64,000 nucleotides of DNA from Maricaulis sp017643475 (GCF_047123815.1 NZ_CP138920.1:3038001-3102000), one strand, 5' to 3'. Positions 35,386-44,403 are shown, numbered from the stretch's first letter. Notes: generated from the letters alone by a model not told the origin. Translations and numbers: made by a program.

Positions 35386-35536
35386 TCCCGACCGCACGAT
35401 TGCGCTTGATAGCCCCGGACGGTCGGTCGCTGTTGCGCCGATTCAAATGGGACCTTCCAGGCTGTCGTTCGTCACTCGGCGCTGGCCTGGCCGGAGCGCC
35501 CTGTTAGACAGGGCGTACATCCAGGAGAGTTTGATC

Positions 35537-36070
35537 ATGTTTCGAGTTCTTGTTTCCGCGCTGTTTCTGTCGATGGCACCTGTGGTATCGGCTTTCGCCC
35601 AGGATGTTTCCGGCTTTACGATGAGCCAGGGTGTTTGGAGCGTTGAAACACGTTTTACCGACGAAAACGGTGAGTGGGGCGAGCCGGCTGCTTCCCATGC
35701 CAGCGGCCAGACAACGCTGGGTGAGGCATTTCATGAGCTCGATGTGGCCGTTCCGTTTCCTGGCACCGTTTTCCAGATGCGCATGAGCCTTGGTTATGAC
35801 CGGTTCAATCAGCGCTATCGGGTTGTCGTTCTGGATGACCTCAATGGCTATACCGACCTTTATGACGGTGAAGGTGAAGCCGGCGCGCCCATCCAGGTGA
35901 CCAATCTCAATTCCGGCACCGGCTTCCCCACTTTGGAGGGCGGATATGTTTTTGGGCGACTGACCTTCGAAGACACGGAAACCGGTTTTGCAATCCTTGC
36001 TGAAAGCGCCGTGGATGGCGGCGAAAGTTGGGCTCCCTTCATGCGGATGGTGTTTGAACCGCGCAACTAG
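35537..36070 (+). CDS. Secreted protein of unknown function
   Basis: A 177-residue protein with a clear signal peptide (MFRVLVSALFLSMAPVVSAFA, cleavage near residue 21) and a compact beta-rich mature part. Segments such as MSQGVWSVETRFTDENGEW, FQMRMSLGYDRFNQRYRVVV and LDDLNGYTDLYDG resemble the lipocalin-like DUF1579 pattern, but the match is weak and I do not assign a family. AGGAG at 35523-35527 fixes the ATG at 35537. It stands alone between the non-coding region and aspS. Confidence 0.75.
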   Translation: MFRVLVSALFLSMAPVVSAFAQDVSGFTMSQGVWSVETRFTDENGEWGEPAASHASGQTTLGEAFHELDVAVPFPGTVFQMRMSLGYDRFNQRYRVVVLDDLNGYTDLYDGEGEAGAPIQVTNLNSGTGFPTLEGGYVFGRLTFEDTETGFAILAESAVDGGESWAPFMRMVFEPRN

Positions 36071-36136
36071 GTACGTGCAACGGACCCGGGAGGGGCTTTC
36101 CCGCGACAATCAACTGCAGCCCATCGCCCGTTATCC

Positions 36137-36166
36137 TTGACATTGTGCGCCGCAAACCGGCATGTC
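36137..36166 (+). promoter_or_regulatory. Possible aspS promoter
   Basis: A perfect -35 hexamer TTGACA lies at 36137-36142, with a poor -10 (GCATGT) 17 bases downstream and the aspS ATG 38 bases after that. The gap between the preceding stop and aspS is 133 bases, so a promoter is expected here. Confidence 0.3.
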
Positions 36167-36203
36167 GCGGCAACACGATTTCTGTTCTGACGGACGACGC
36201 ACA

Positions 36204-38015
36204 ATGCACGCTTTTCGCTCTCACACCTGCGCTGAACTGCGCCCGGAACATGTTGGCCAGGAGGCCCGTATTTCCGGCTGGATCCACCGTAAACGCGACC
36301 ATGGCGGTCTGCTGTTTATCGACCTGCGTGACCATTACGGTCTGACCCAGTGTGTGCTGGAGCCGGAAAGCGAGCACTTCACCACGCTGGAGCGCCTGCG
36401 TGTCGAGAGTGTCGTCACGATTACCGGTGAGGTGATCGCTCGTTCCGCAGAGACCGTGAACGAGAACCTGCCGACCGGTGGTGTCGAGCTGCGTGTGAAG
36501 GACCTCGCCATCCAGTCCGAAGCCGACGAGCTGCCGCTGCCGGTCTTCGGCGAGCCGGAATGGTCCGAGGAAGTTCGCCTCAAGCACCGCTATGTCGACC
36601 TGCGTCGTGAGAGCCTGCACCAGCGGATCGTCAAACGGTCCCAGATCATCGACAGCATTCGTCGTCGCATGGTCGATGAGGGCTTCACCGAATACCAGAC
36701 GCCGATCCTGACCGCCTCGTCTCCGGAAGGCGCGCGTGACTTCCTGGTGCCGGCACGTCTGCACCCGGGCAAGTTCTACGCCCTGCCGCAGGCCCCGCAG
36801 CAGTTCAAACAGCTGATCATGGTCTCCGGCTTTGACCGCTATTTCCAGATCGCACCGTGTTTCCGTGATGAGGATGCGCGCGCGGATCGCGCGCCGGGCG
36901 AGTTCTATCAGCTCGACATGGAAATGAGCTTCGCCACTCAGGAAGACGTATTCAACGTCATCGAACCGGTCATGAAGGGCCTGTTCGAGGAGTTTTCCGA
37001 AGGTCGTTCCGTGCCGGATGCAAAATTCCCGCATATCGCCTACAAGGATGCGATGCAGTGGTATGGTTCCGACAAGCCGGACCTGCGCAACCCGATCAAG
37101 ATGTCGGATGCATCCGAGACTTTCCGTGGCTCCGGCTTCAAGGTCTTTGCCGGCATGCTGGAACGCAATCCCAAGGTCCAGGTCTGGGCGATCCCGGCCA
37201 AGACCGGTGGTTCGCGCGCCTTCTGTGACCGCATGAATTCCTGGGCCCAGAAAGAGGGCCAGCCGGGCATGGGCTATATCTTCTGGCGTGAAGCCGATGG
37301 TGGCCTGGAAGCCGCCGGACCGATCGCCAAGAATATCGGACCGGAGCGCACCGAAGCCCTGCGCGCCGATCTCGGCCTGGAAGCCGGCGATGCCGTCTTC
37401 TTCGCGGCCGGTGATCCGAGCGAGTTCGCTTCCTTTGCCGGCAAGGCGCGCGACGTCGTCGGCACCGAGCTGGATCTGTGCGAGAAAGATACGTTCCGCT
37501 TCTGCTGGATCGTCGATTTCCCGATGTATGAGTGGGATGAAGAGAACAAGAAGGTCGAGTTCTCGCACAACCCGTTCTCCATGCCGCAGATGACGGCCGA
37601 GGAATTCCTCGCTCTGGACAACCCGTCCGACGAGACCCTGCTGGCCATGAAAGCCTGGCAGTACGACATCGTCTGTAACGGCGTCGAGCTCTCTTCCGGT
37701 GCTGTGCGTAACCACCGCCCGGACGTGATGCTGAAAGCCTTCGAGTATGCCGGCTACAGCGCGGATGTCGTTGAGGAAGAGTTTGGCGGCATGCTCAACG
37801 CCTTCCGCTTCGGTGCTCCGCCGCACGCTGGAGTCGCGCCGGGTGTCGACCGGATCGTCATGCTGCTCTGCGAACAGGAAAACCTGCGCGAAGTCGTGAT
37901 GTTCCCGAAGGACCAGCAGGCCCGCGACCTGATGATGAACGCGCCGGGCACGGCCGAGAACAAACACCTGCGCGAGCTGCACATTCGCACGGTTGTTCCG
38001 GAAGAGAAAAAATAG
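36204..38015 (+). CDS. aspS: Aspartyl-tRNA synthetase
   Basis: A 603-residue class II synthetase of the bacterial type. It has an N-terminal OB-fold anticodon domain (GWIHRKRDHGGLLFIDLRD), motif 2 (FRDEDARADRAPGEFYQLDME), the bacterial GAD insertion and motif 3 (GVAPGVDRIVMLL). The ATG at 36204 (MHAFRSHTCAELRPEHVG) matches the family start, with no good Shine-Dalgarno; the frame open to 36162 adds non-conserved residues. Whether the enzyme is discriminating or also charges tRNA-Asn cannot be decided here, since gatCAB is outside the window. A strong terminator follows. Confidence 0.97.
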   Translation: MHAFRSHTCAELRPEHVGQEARISGWIHRKRDHGGLLFIDLRDHYGLTQCVLEPESEHFTTLERLRVESVVTITGEVIARSAETVNENLPTGGVELRVKDLAIQSEADELPLPVFGEPEWSEEVRLKHRYVDLRRESLHQRIVKRSQIIDSIRRRMVDEGFTEYQTPILTASSPEGARDFLVPARLHPGKFYALPQAPQQFKQLIMVSGFDRYFQIAPCFRDEDARADRAPGEFYQLDMEMSFATQEDVFNVIEPVMKGLFEEFSEGRSVPDAKFPHIAYKDAMQWYGSDKPDLRNPIKMSDASETFRGSGFKVFAGMLERNPKVQVWAIPAKTGGSRAFCDRMNSWAQKEGQPGMGYIFWREADGGLEAAGPIAKNIGPERTEALRADLGLEAGDAVFFAAGDPSEFASFAGKARDVVGTELDLCEKDTFRFCWIVDFPMYEWDEENKKVEFSHNPFSMPQMTAEEFLALDNPSDETLLAMKAWQYDIVCNGVELSSGAVRNHRPDVMLKAFEYAGYSADVVEEEFGGMLNAFRFGAPPHAGVAPGVDRIVMLLCEQENLREVVMFPKDQQARDLMMNAPGTAENKHLRELHIRTVVPEEKK

Positions 38016-38061
38016 GGCCCCTCGACGCCAAGTGTCGTCACAGCGGCATTTACTGATAGAG

Positions 38062-38088
38062 CGGGGCCCTTGGTGGCCCCGTTTTTTA
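38062..38088 (+). terminator. Rho-independent terminator after aspS
   Basis: CGGGGCC pairs with GGCCCCG around a six-base loop, followed by six T residues, 46 bases after the aspS stop. Confidence 0.92.
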
Positions 38089-38432
38089 TTCCCGGTCCTG
38101 GCAAGAGGAGAAGACGAGCTGGATATCCGTCTTGCCTGGCTTATCGAAGATTCGAGATGGCGGGACTGGTTGGCGCGACAATCACCGCGTGTCGTCAGAG
38201 GCGGAACGTGACGATCAGGTCTTGTTTGGTGATGTCGTTCGTATGGTCAACAGTCTCCATTGCTTTGTGGGCAATCATAAGCGGTATCGATCCGCCTTCC
38301 ACGCCACGCCTCGGGGCGTGCGTGGCGTTAATTTCGCCAAGCAAGTCTCTCAAAAAATGATAGAAAAATCCGTTGCAAAGAGGCTTCATATAGGTCAATC
38401 AGGAATTGTTTTTTTGCATCATGGGGGACCCA
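38089..38432. other. Intergenic region without a convincing gene
   Basis: Between the aspS terminator and the small lipoprotein gene there are only short frames. The stretch 38101-38211 reads as a coding-like tail (EDELDIRLAWLIEDSRWRDW) with no start after the terminator, possibly a gene remnant. At 38301-38328 ACGCCACGC and GCGTGGCGT form a 9-bp stem with a 10-base loop but no T tract. The last 90 bases are AT-rich and should hold the lipoprotein promoter; I cannot pick a clear one. Confidence 0.5.
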
Positions 38433-38759
38433 ATGAAAATCAAAGCTATCCTCGCTGTCTCTGTGGCAGCGCTGTTCGCTACGGCCTGTACGTCCACTCC
38501 GAAAGTCGACGTACGCCAGCCGGGCGACCAGAGCATGAGCTGTGCGCAGCTTGAGGAAGAAATGCATGCTCTGGACGATATCCAGGAAGAAGCCGAGAAC
38601 AATCAGGGCGTCAATACGGCTAACGTGGCTGCTGTTGTATTCTTCTGGCCTGCAGCTGTTGGAAACTACATGGAAGCTGACCGGGCGATGGATCTTGCTC
38701 AAGAGCGTCACGAGCACCTGATGGACATCTATGACGCCAAGTCTTGTGAAGTTTCCTGA
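38433..38759 (+). CDS. Small lipoprotein of unknown function
   Basis: A 108-residue protein with a lipoprotein signal (MKIKAILAVSVAALFATACTS; modified Cys19). After the lipidated Cys come CAQLEEEMHALDDIQEEAE, a hydrophobic patch VAAVVFFWPAAVGNYMEAD and an Arg/His-rich helix ending in a Cys near the C-terminus. Two further cysteines could form a disulfide. The pattern resembles small outer-membrane or periplasmic lipoproteins with a glycine-zipper-like helix, but I do not assign a family. GGGGGA at 38423-38428 supports the ATG. It has its own terminator and is probably monocistronic. Confidence 0.75.
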   Translation: MKIKAILAVSVAALFATACTSTPKVDVRQPGDQSMSCAQLEEEMHALDDIQEEAENNQGVNTANVAAVVFFWPAAVGNYMEADRAMDLAQERHEHLMDIYDAKSCEVS

Positions 38760-38824
38760 TTGGAAACGGCAAACGGATATGAAGAGGGGGCAGCTTTCCC
38801 TACTTCGTATCGATACAAAGAGAA

Positions 38825-38851
38825 GGGCCGCTCGATGAGTGGCCCTTTTTT
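38825..38851 (+). terminator. Rho-independent terminator after the small lipoprotein
   Basis: GGGCCGCT pairs with AGTGGCCC (one G-T wobble), followed by six T residues directly before the stop of the convergent pentapeptide-repeat gene. Confidence 0.9.
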
Positions 38852-40276
38852 CTAGTTTTCGTCGAGCTCGACTTCTGGCGCATCAGGCTGTTCCGGGGTT
38901 TCGAATTCAAATTCGAACTCCTGGTCGCGGCCACCTTCCAGTTCCGGGATATCTTCGATGATTTCCAGCGCGGTCGGTGGAAATGGCCCGGGCATTACGA
39001 AGACATAGTCACCATCATGGCCGTCAGGGATCACGATCCTGCCCTGGCGCATGATCTGGTTGCTCATTTCCAGCGCGAAGGCACGCTGATGTTCCAGAGC
39101 CTCGCGACGGACCTCGATGCGGTCACGCTGCGCGTCGGCGAGGTCGCGTTCCATTTCGTCAAACGCCCGAACTGTCTCGCGCTGGGCGCGCGAAAGTTCG
39201 CGCTGTTCATCGCGTAGTTCGCGGCTGACATCACCGCCATTGCGTTCGGCTTCGCGGATGGCGCGATCAATCTCGCGTTCGCGATGGGCCAGGTCACGCA
39301 TGGCGGCACGAAGGGCGCGTTGTACTTGCTGACGTTCGACCTGCTGGGCCCGGTCCTCGGCAATAGTGCCCAGTTGGTGCAGCAGTTCCACACGGATCCC
39401 GCCGACCGCCTCAAGCTCCTGCAGCAGCGCCTCGGTTTCATCACGTCCTTCGCGGGACAGCACACGGAAGTCGTAGGAATAGCCGACATTGCTGCGGGCC
39501 TCCGAGTGACACGGAGGCAGGGCGACGCCGCGGCCAATCTGGGTTTCTTCGTTACCACAGGCACCGGCCAGAGCACTCTTGGTGAGACCCTGCGGGTCAA
39601 CAATCACAGCCGAGGAAAAATCGACGCCCGACAGTTCCGCCTCGCGGAAGTCGACCTCATGCAGAACAGCACCTTCGAAACTCACATCCGTGAGGTCAGC
39701 ATCGCGAAAGTCGATGCGTTCACCAACTACATGGCTGAAATTGGCATCGCGGAGCTGGGCGTCGCGAAAGACGGTTCCATTGAGATTGGCGCGCAGGAAA
39801 TTCACCTGCTGCAGCTCGGTATCTATGAAACGTGTATTGATCAGCTCACTGCCGACAAATGTCACGAAAACCAGCTCGCCCTCGGAAAAATTGGTCCGGG
39901 TCAGATCGGTATCCGAGAAGTTCACGCGTTCGACTCGCGCATTGCGCAGGTCGACATGTGACAGGTCGGAATTGAGGAAAGTCACGCCGCGAAGCTGGGC
40001 CTCGTCGAGGTCTGCATGCGCGAAATCGGTCTGTGCGAAGCGCGATTCCATGAAGTTGGAACTGACCAGCTCGGAATTGCGGAAACTGGATCCCGAAAAC
40101 TCCGCGCCGATGAAGGTCGCGCCGGACAGGTTCTTGTCGGAGAAGTCGCAGTCCTCGCATTCACCGCCGATCGCCAGGCCGCGGCGTGGCTGATCGTTTT
40201 CACCTGCCAGAGCAGGCGAAGCGGCCAGAATGCTGCCGCCCAGAAGCAGGGCGCTGAACAAATGCAATGACTTCAT
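38852..40276 (-). CDS. Exported pentapeptide-repeat protein with coiled-coil C-terminus
   Basis: A 474-residue protein with a signal peptide (about 1-24, ending SPALA). Residues about 40-230 are tandem pentapeptide repeats (A(D/N)LXX type, e.g. FSDKNLSGATFIGAEFSGSS, FAHADLDEAQLRGVTF), expected to form a right-handed quadrilateral beta-helix. A Cys pair (ECEDC) opens the repeat region. The second half (about 275-410) is an Arg/Glu-rich amphipathic helix likely to be a coiled coil, ending in a very acidic tail. The function is unknown. It lies next to a smaller pentapeptide-repeat gene in the same direction, a likely relative. Confidence 0.85.
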   Translation of the reverse strand: MKSLHLFSALLLGGSILAASPALAGENDQPRRGLAIGGECEDCDFSDKNLSGATFIGAEFSGSSFRNSELVSSNFMESRFAQTDFAHADLDEAQLRGVTFLNSDLSHVDLRNARVERVNFSDTDLTRTNFSEGELVFVTFVGSELINTRFIDTELQQVNFLRANLNGTVFRDAQLRDANFSHVVGERIDFRDADLTDVSFEGAVLHEVDFREAELSGVDFSSAVIVDPQGLTKSALAGACGNEETQIGRGVALPPCHSEARSNVGYSYDFRVLSREGRDETEALLQELEAVGGIRVELLHQLGTIAEDRAQQVERQQVQRALRAAMRDLAHREREIDRAIREAERNGGDVSRELRDEQRELSRAQRETVRAFDEMERDLADAQRDRIEVRREALEHQRAFALEMSNQIMRQGRIVIPDGHDGDYVFVMPGPFPPTALEIIEDIPELEGGRDQEFEFEFETPEQPDAPEVELDEN

Positions 40277-40346
40277 ACTAACCGGATAGGTCAGGTGACA
40301 CCCGAAATCGACTTAAAAGCCAGTAATATCGGGTATTAGAATACAA

Positions 40347-40832
40347 CTAGCAGTTCGCGATGTTCAAGCCGGCGGGCAGTCGTGTGCTGCTGTCACCGCA
40401 GGCCGTATTCAGCTGGGCTTGGGTCAGGCCGCCTGCGGTTTGCAGATCGGCACCGGAAAGATTGGCACCCGTCAGGTCAGCACCGCGCAGGTCCGCCCCG
40501 CCGAGATAGGCGCCGACCAGCACAGCGTGCTGAAGATTGGTATTGCGGAAATTCGCTCTGGTAAACCGAGCGCCGAACAGATTGGAGACACTCATGTTGG
40601 CACCATTGAAATCCGCCCGGTTCATTGTTGCCAGCGAGAGATCGGCCTGGCGCAGACGCGAACCGGCGAGATTGACGCCGGGCAGGTCGCGATAGGCGAG
40701 GTCGGCCTGGAAGAGATTACAGCCCGCGCAGCTTTGCCCAGCCTGGACACGGGCGATCTCGCCGGCATTCTGCGCCAATGCCGGGCTAAGACCGAACAGG
40801 GTCATGAAAATAGCTGCGATAAACCGTGTCAT
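40347..40832 (-). CDS. Small exported pentapeptide-repeat protein
   Basis: A 161-residue protein with a signal peptide (MTRFIAAIFMTLFGLSPALA) and about 16 pentapeptide repeats (LFQADLAYRDLPGVNLAGSR, ADLRGADLTGANLSGADLQT). It starts with CAGC, comparable to the Cys pair of its larger neighbour, and ends with two more cysteines (one in LNTACGD, one at the C-terminus), which may form disulfides. I choose the ATG at 40832 because it gives the signal peptide; the frame is open to 40904. It lies 70 bases upstream of the larger repeat gene and is probably co-transcribed with it. Confidence 0.85.
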   Translation of the reverse strand: MTRFIAAIFMTLFGLSPALAQNAGEIARVQAGQSCAGCNLFQADLAYRDLPGVNLAGSRLRQADLSLATMNRADFNGANMSVSNLFGARFTRANFRNTNLQHAVLVGAYLGGADLRGADLTGANLSGADLQTAGGLTQAQLNTACGDSSTRLPAGLNIANC

Positions 40833-40885
40833 TGTGGGCCGCTCCGCTTGGATTTTCCCTGTCAGTGCAAGCCTTGCGCCGGTTT

Positions 40886-43846
40886 TCAGCCGGACCAGTT
40901 GCACGCGTCACAGCGGGAGCCATTACCTTCGCTGACCAGGGTGAAATGACCACATTCCGGGCAGGGGTCGCCCAGATAGGCGCTGACTTCACTGACCGGG
41001 CTGGTTGTCGCTACGGTACTGCTGGCAGAGGCGTGCTCGATCTCGACAATTTCTTCCTGGACGATCTCGTCGCCATCATTGGCGTTGGCCGCTTTCTTCG
41101 CGGCACCAGCGAACATCAGGATATTGTCGGGCACCTGGCCTCGCGAGAAACCGCGCGAGATGAAGCGGGCCGCGTCTTCCTGCAGGAGTTTCTCCTGCTC
41201 CACTCCCTGGCCCAGACCACCCGGATCGGCCTTGTCCGGTGAAATTTCCGCCAGATCGTCCCGCCCGAGATAGGACACGCCGAGTTCGCGGAAGAGGTAG
41301 TCCAGAATGGACGTCGCCTGTTGAATGGAATCATTGCCCTCAACGGCCCCGGCCGGCTCGAAGCGCGTGAAGACGAAGGCGTCGACATATTCTTCCAGCG
41401 GCACGCCGTATTGCAATCCGATGGAAATCGCGATGGCGAAATTATTCATCAGCGAGCGGAAGGCGGCGCCTTCCTTGTGCATGTCGATGAAGATCTCGCC
41501 CAGCTCGCCGTCATCAAACTCGCCGGTATGCAGATAGACCTTGTGGCCGCCCACGGTAGCTTTCTGGATATAACCCTTGCGACGATCGGGCAGCTTGCGG
41601 CGCGCTGCGGGTTTTTCGACGACACGTTCGACCTCGACGGTGCGCTCGATGATGCGCTCTTTCTGGGGCTCGGCGGTGTAGTCGCCCTTGTCGAAATCGA
41701 TCGCCGGCAACATGTCAAACAGGCCGGAACCCGTGCGGCGCATCGCGACCTGGCGCAGCCCGACTTTCATAGCAAGATCAAAGAGTTCTGCGACATCGTC
41801 GATGGTTGCTGCGGCGTCGAGCGCCAGGCGTGTATCGCAGACGCCGGACATCTGGCTTTCCAGCGCAGCGGCCATCGCCAGCTGGGCGCGGTTGGACGGT
41901 TGTTCGAATACACGTCGCTGTTCCGGGCTGAGTGACGGTGCGTCGTCCAGCTGGCCGGAGCCGTGGGCGTAACGATCCGCGATGGCAACATCGCTGTCGG
42001 AGTAACCAGCGGCTGCGCACAGGGACTGACCCTGTTCCGCGACGACATCGTGTGGCAGGCGCAGAATGTCCCGGCACACCCGGTCTCCCAGCGTCCAGCG
42101 GTTGAAGGCGAAGCGGATGGACGCGCCTTCGCCAATACTGTCATCCATGCGCTCAAGCGCCTCGATCGGCACGCCCTTGAGCATCAGATCCTCAAAGGAA
42201 ATCCCGGGAGCGCCCTTGAATGTACCGTGTCCGGCGGCGTGGTCCTCGGCCTTCTCGATCTGGCTGGCATTGAGACCCAGCGCTTTCAGGCCATTGCGTG
42301 CACTGTCCCGCAGCGTGCTGCCAACAGTTTCGCCCATATCCGTGGTGATGGAATTGATGACATGGCTTGCGCCCAGTGCGTCGGCTTCGATCAGCGGTGC
42401 GACGTCTGCAGGCACAGGCAGCGCCGACAGCAGCACGCCAGGGCGTGACAGGGCACCTTTCGCTTCAAACCGGGCCGGCAGCTCGCGCAGTCCGTCCGCC
42501 AGCGTCTGCAGGGCTTGTGGCAGCTCGCCAGCGTCAAATTCGATGTCTGCGCCCAGCGCCGGGGCCATGGCACCGGTCTGTGCACAGGCCTGGCGCATGT
42601 ATCCAGTAATCAGCCGGGTAATGGCTGCGGCCGTCTTGCGACCAATTTCGCTGTCGTAGGCAATGCCGCAGGACATGAGCACGGCGGCCATGCCGCTCAG
42701 TGAAAGTGTTCCCGCAAACGGTTCGTCCTTGGGTGCGCTGACGCTAAGCGCGGTTGTCCAAGCAAAAACGGTGTCTGAGAGCAAATCAGTGCGCAGTCCG
42801 GACGCGTCCAGGAAGGCTGGCAGGTTCAGATAGACGACGGCGCCGGTTTCGGTCGGGCTTTCATGGAAGCTGAGCTGTGGTGCACCAAAACTCCAGATGG
42901 AGCGGGCGATCGTGTTGCGGAAGCCGCGGGCACGCACGCTTCCGCCCTTTGGCCCAAAGCTCCAGGCGCTGTCGGCCTCGAGCGCTTCGAGAAGACCCGG
43001 CGCGACTTCGAGAACACAGGCCGCTGGCGTTTCCATCTCTGGCGCCAGGCCTGCGAGCGTATCGTCGTCGGCGCCCTGTTGCGCGAGGGCCAGGGCTCGT
43101 TCAACGGCTTCTTCAGGGACACCGTCGCGCAAGGCCTGTCGCATGGCACGGGCGAGTGCTGCGTTCTGGCGTGGATCGAAACGCTCTGCCTCGCCGGAAC
43201 AGCGCCGGCAGGCTTCGCCGATTGCGCTGAGGCGATCCTTCATCACGCGTGCGCCGACATCGAGCACGCTCGAGCGGAGTTCCTTTTGAGCGACCTGGCG
43301 CAGGCGTTCCGGCGCGTCCTCGGCGCTGGCAGAGAAGCGGTCTGTTCGGCGTGCTGGTGTGGATGACGGGATCGCGTCCCCATAAGCCCAGTCAGCGCCC
43401 CCATGACGCCAGAGACCGGCTTCTGGCACGACGAAACGACCCAGCATGCTCAAGGCGAGTGTGTCACGTAGCCGGTTTGCGTCTTCGGTGTCTTCGATCA
43501 GACCGGCCCGGGCGACTGCCCAGGTCAGCGAGCCGGACAGGCGGTCGATCGCGGGTTCGATACCGTTTTCGACTTCGCGTTCCTTGCCTGCCGGGGTCTG
43601 TGCGACCAGGCCGGCATAGGCTTTCAGGCCCGGTTTGGTCCGGGTGCGGGTCGGTCGTGGTGTGTCGAGCAGGTCGGAAAGGGCGCGGGCCGCGGCCTCG
43701 TTCCAACCCTTGGGCAGGCGCATGCTGCGGACCGGTGAGGGGACGTCGCTGTCCGGATCGAAATCCAGTGCGATTTCACGCGCTTCGATTTTTGCGGTTT
43801 CAGGGGCTGACTTCAGCCATTCCTTAAAGCTTTCCAGCATCTTCAT
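40886..43846 (-). CDS. Degenerate B12-dependent ribonucleotide reductase (NrdJ) homologue, probably catalytically inactive
   Basis: A 986-residue protein collinear with alphaproteobacterial class II ribonucleotide reductase. The C-terminal part (about 749-986) is strongly conserved: RRKLPDRRKGYIQKATVGGH, GEIFIDMHKEGAAFRSLMNN, then a zinc-ribbon-like tail with C962, C965, C979 and C982. The middle shows GIAYDSEIGRKTAAAI, HGTFKGAPGIS and FAFNRWTLGD, all recognisable NrdJ segments. In the active-site region, where NrdJ has NPCSEY, this protein reads SFHESPTETGAVVYLNL (326-342) without the catalytic Cys. The PTGTI substrate loop is also missing. GAGGG supports the ATG at 43846. A regulatory role is possible. 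Confidence 0.85.
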   Translation of the reverse strand: MKMLESFKEWLKSAPETAKIEAREIALDFDPDSDVPSPVRSMRLPKGWNEAAARALSDLLDTPRPTRTRTKPGLKAYAGLVAQTPAGKEREVENGIEPAIDRLSGSLTWAVARAGLIEDTEDANRLRDTLALSMLGRFVVPEAGLWRHGGADWAYGDAIPSSTPARRTDRFSASAEDAPERLRQVAQKELRSSVLDVGARVMKDRLSAIGEACRRCSGEAERFDPRQNAALARAMRQALRDGVPEEAVERALALAQQGADDDTLAGLAPEMETPAACVLEVAPGLLEALEADSAWSFGPKGGSVRARGFRNTIARSIWSFGAPQLSFHESPTETGAVVYLNLPAFLDASGLRTDLLSDTVFAWTTALSVSAPKDEPFAGTLSLSGMAAVLMSCGIAYDSEIGRKTAAAITRLITGYMRQACAQTGAMAPALGADIEFDAGELPQALQTLADGLRELPARFEAKGALSRPGVLLSALPVPADVAPLIEADALGASHVINSITTDMGETVGSTLRDSARNGLKALGLNASQIEKAEDHAAGHGTFKGAPGISFEDLMLKGVPIEALERMDDSIGEGASIRFAFNRWTLGDRVCRDILRLPHDVVAEQGQSLCAAAGYSDSDVAIADRYAHGSGQLDDAPSLSPEQRRVFEQPSNRAQLAMAAALESQMSGVCDTRLALDAAATIDDVAELFDLAMKVGLRQVAMRRTGSGLFDMLPAIDFDKGDYTAEPQKERIIERTVEVERVVEKPAARRKLPDRRKGYIQKATVGGHKVYLHTGEFDDGELGEIFIDMHKEGAAFRSLMNNFAIAISIGLQYGVPLEEYVDAFVFTRFEPAGAVEGNDSIQQATSILDYLFRELGVSYLGRDDLAEISPDKADPGGLGQGVEQEKLLQEDAARFISRGFSRGQVPDNILMFAGAAKKAANANDGDEIVQEEIVEIEHASASSTVATTSPVSEVSAYLGDPCPECGHFTLVSEGNGSRCDACNWSG

Positions 43847-43998
43847 GTGACCACCCTCACGCTCCCGAATCGGTCGGGAATCGCTCGACACTAACAAGCC
43901 CGGTGAGTCGTCTGAAGCCTGCGGTTAAGAAGACTGGACCCGGAGGCGCGGGAAGGGCATATACGGGCAGATTGTTACGACCGACTCGGAGCCGCCCA

Positions 43999-44403
43999 AT
44001 GCTCGGATTTATCTCCAAGATCTTCGTCTGGTGGAAAGACGCCACACCCGGAACGCTGCTGACCATCTCCTCGCGCGGCGGCAAGCTGGTGGGCAAGGAC
44101 GAGTTCGGCAACAAGTATTACGAGGAAAAGGGCGTCACCGGTCCCGATGGCAACAAGCGCCGCTGGGTCATCTATAACGGTTACGCCGACGCCTCTCGCG
44201 TGCCCTCCGACTGGCATGGCTGGATGCATCACACGTTTGAACATCCGCCGACCGAAGCGCCGCTCAAGCGCCAGGACTGGGAAAAAGACCACCATCCCAA
44301 TCTGACCGGAACGGTTCACGCCTATCGCCCGTCAGGCTCGCTTGCCCGCGCAGAAGACCGCCAGACTGCTTCTGGCGATTACGAGGCCTGGAAGCCGGAA
44401 TAA
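43999..44403 (+). CDS. NDUFA12-like subunit of complex I
   Basis: A 134-residue homologue of the mitochondrial accessory subunit NDUFA12 (B17.2), found in alphaproteobacterial NADH:ubiquinone oxidoreductase. DEFGNKYYEEKG, RRWVIYNGYADASRVPSDWH and HHTFEHPPTEAPL are the conserved stretches. It is soluble and binds the peripheral arm. It is encoded away from the nuo operon, as is usual, and is followed by a DUF2155 gene, a common alphaproteobacterial pair. The ATG at 43999 fits homology. The 152-base gap to the divergent RNR-like gene holds both promoters. Confidence 0.95.
   Translation: MLGFISKIFVWWKDATPGTLLTISSRGGKLVGKDEFGNKYYEEKGVTGPDGNKRRWVIYNGYADASRVPSDWHGWMHHTFEHPPTEAPLKRQDWEKDHHPNLTGTVHAYRPSGSLARAEDRQTASGDYEAWKPE

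Larger units (their letters stand above)
35070..35536. other. 467-base intergenic region, more AT-rich than its surroundings
   Basis: This gap separates tetR from the rightward secreted-protein gene. It holds, from left to right, the two TetR-operator-like repeats, a terminator hairpin, a long hairpin and a minus-strand promoter-like pair (listed separately). An 8-base inverted repeat TGTTTCAT (35302-35309) / ATGAAACA (35352-35359) is also present. Bases 35390-35536 should contain the promoter of the next gene; I see no convincing -35/-10 pair and no open frame with coding character there. Confidence 0.6.

Noticed and set aside
36039..37982. A 647-codon open frame antisense to aspS
   Set aside because: Low-complexity Arg/Leu/His-rich translation with no domain; a by-product of GC-biased third positions in aspS.
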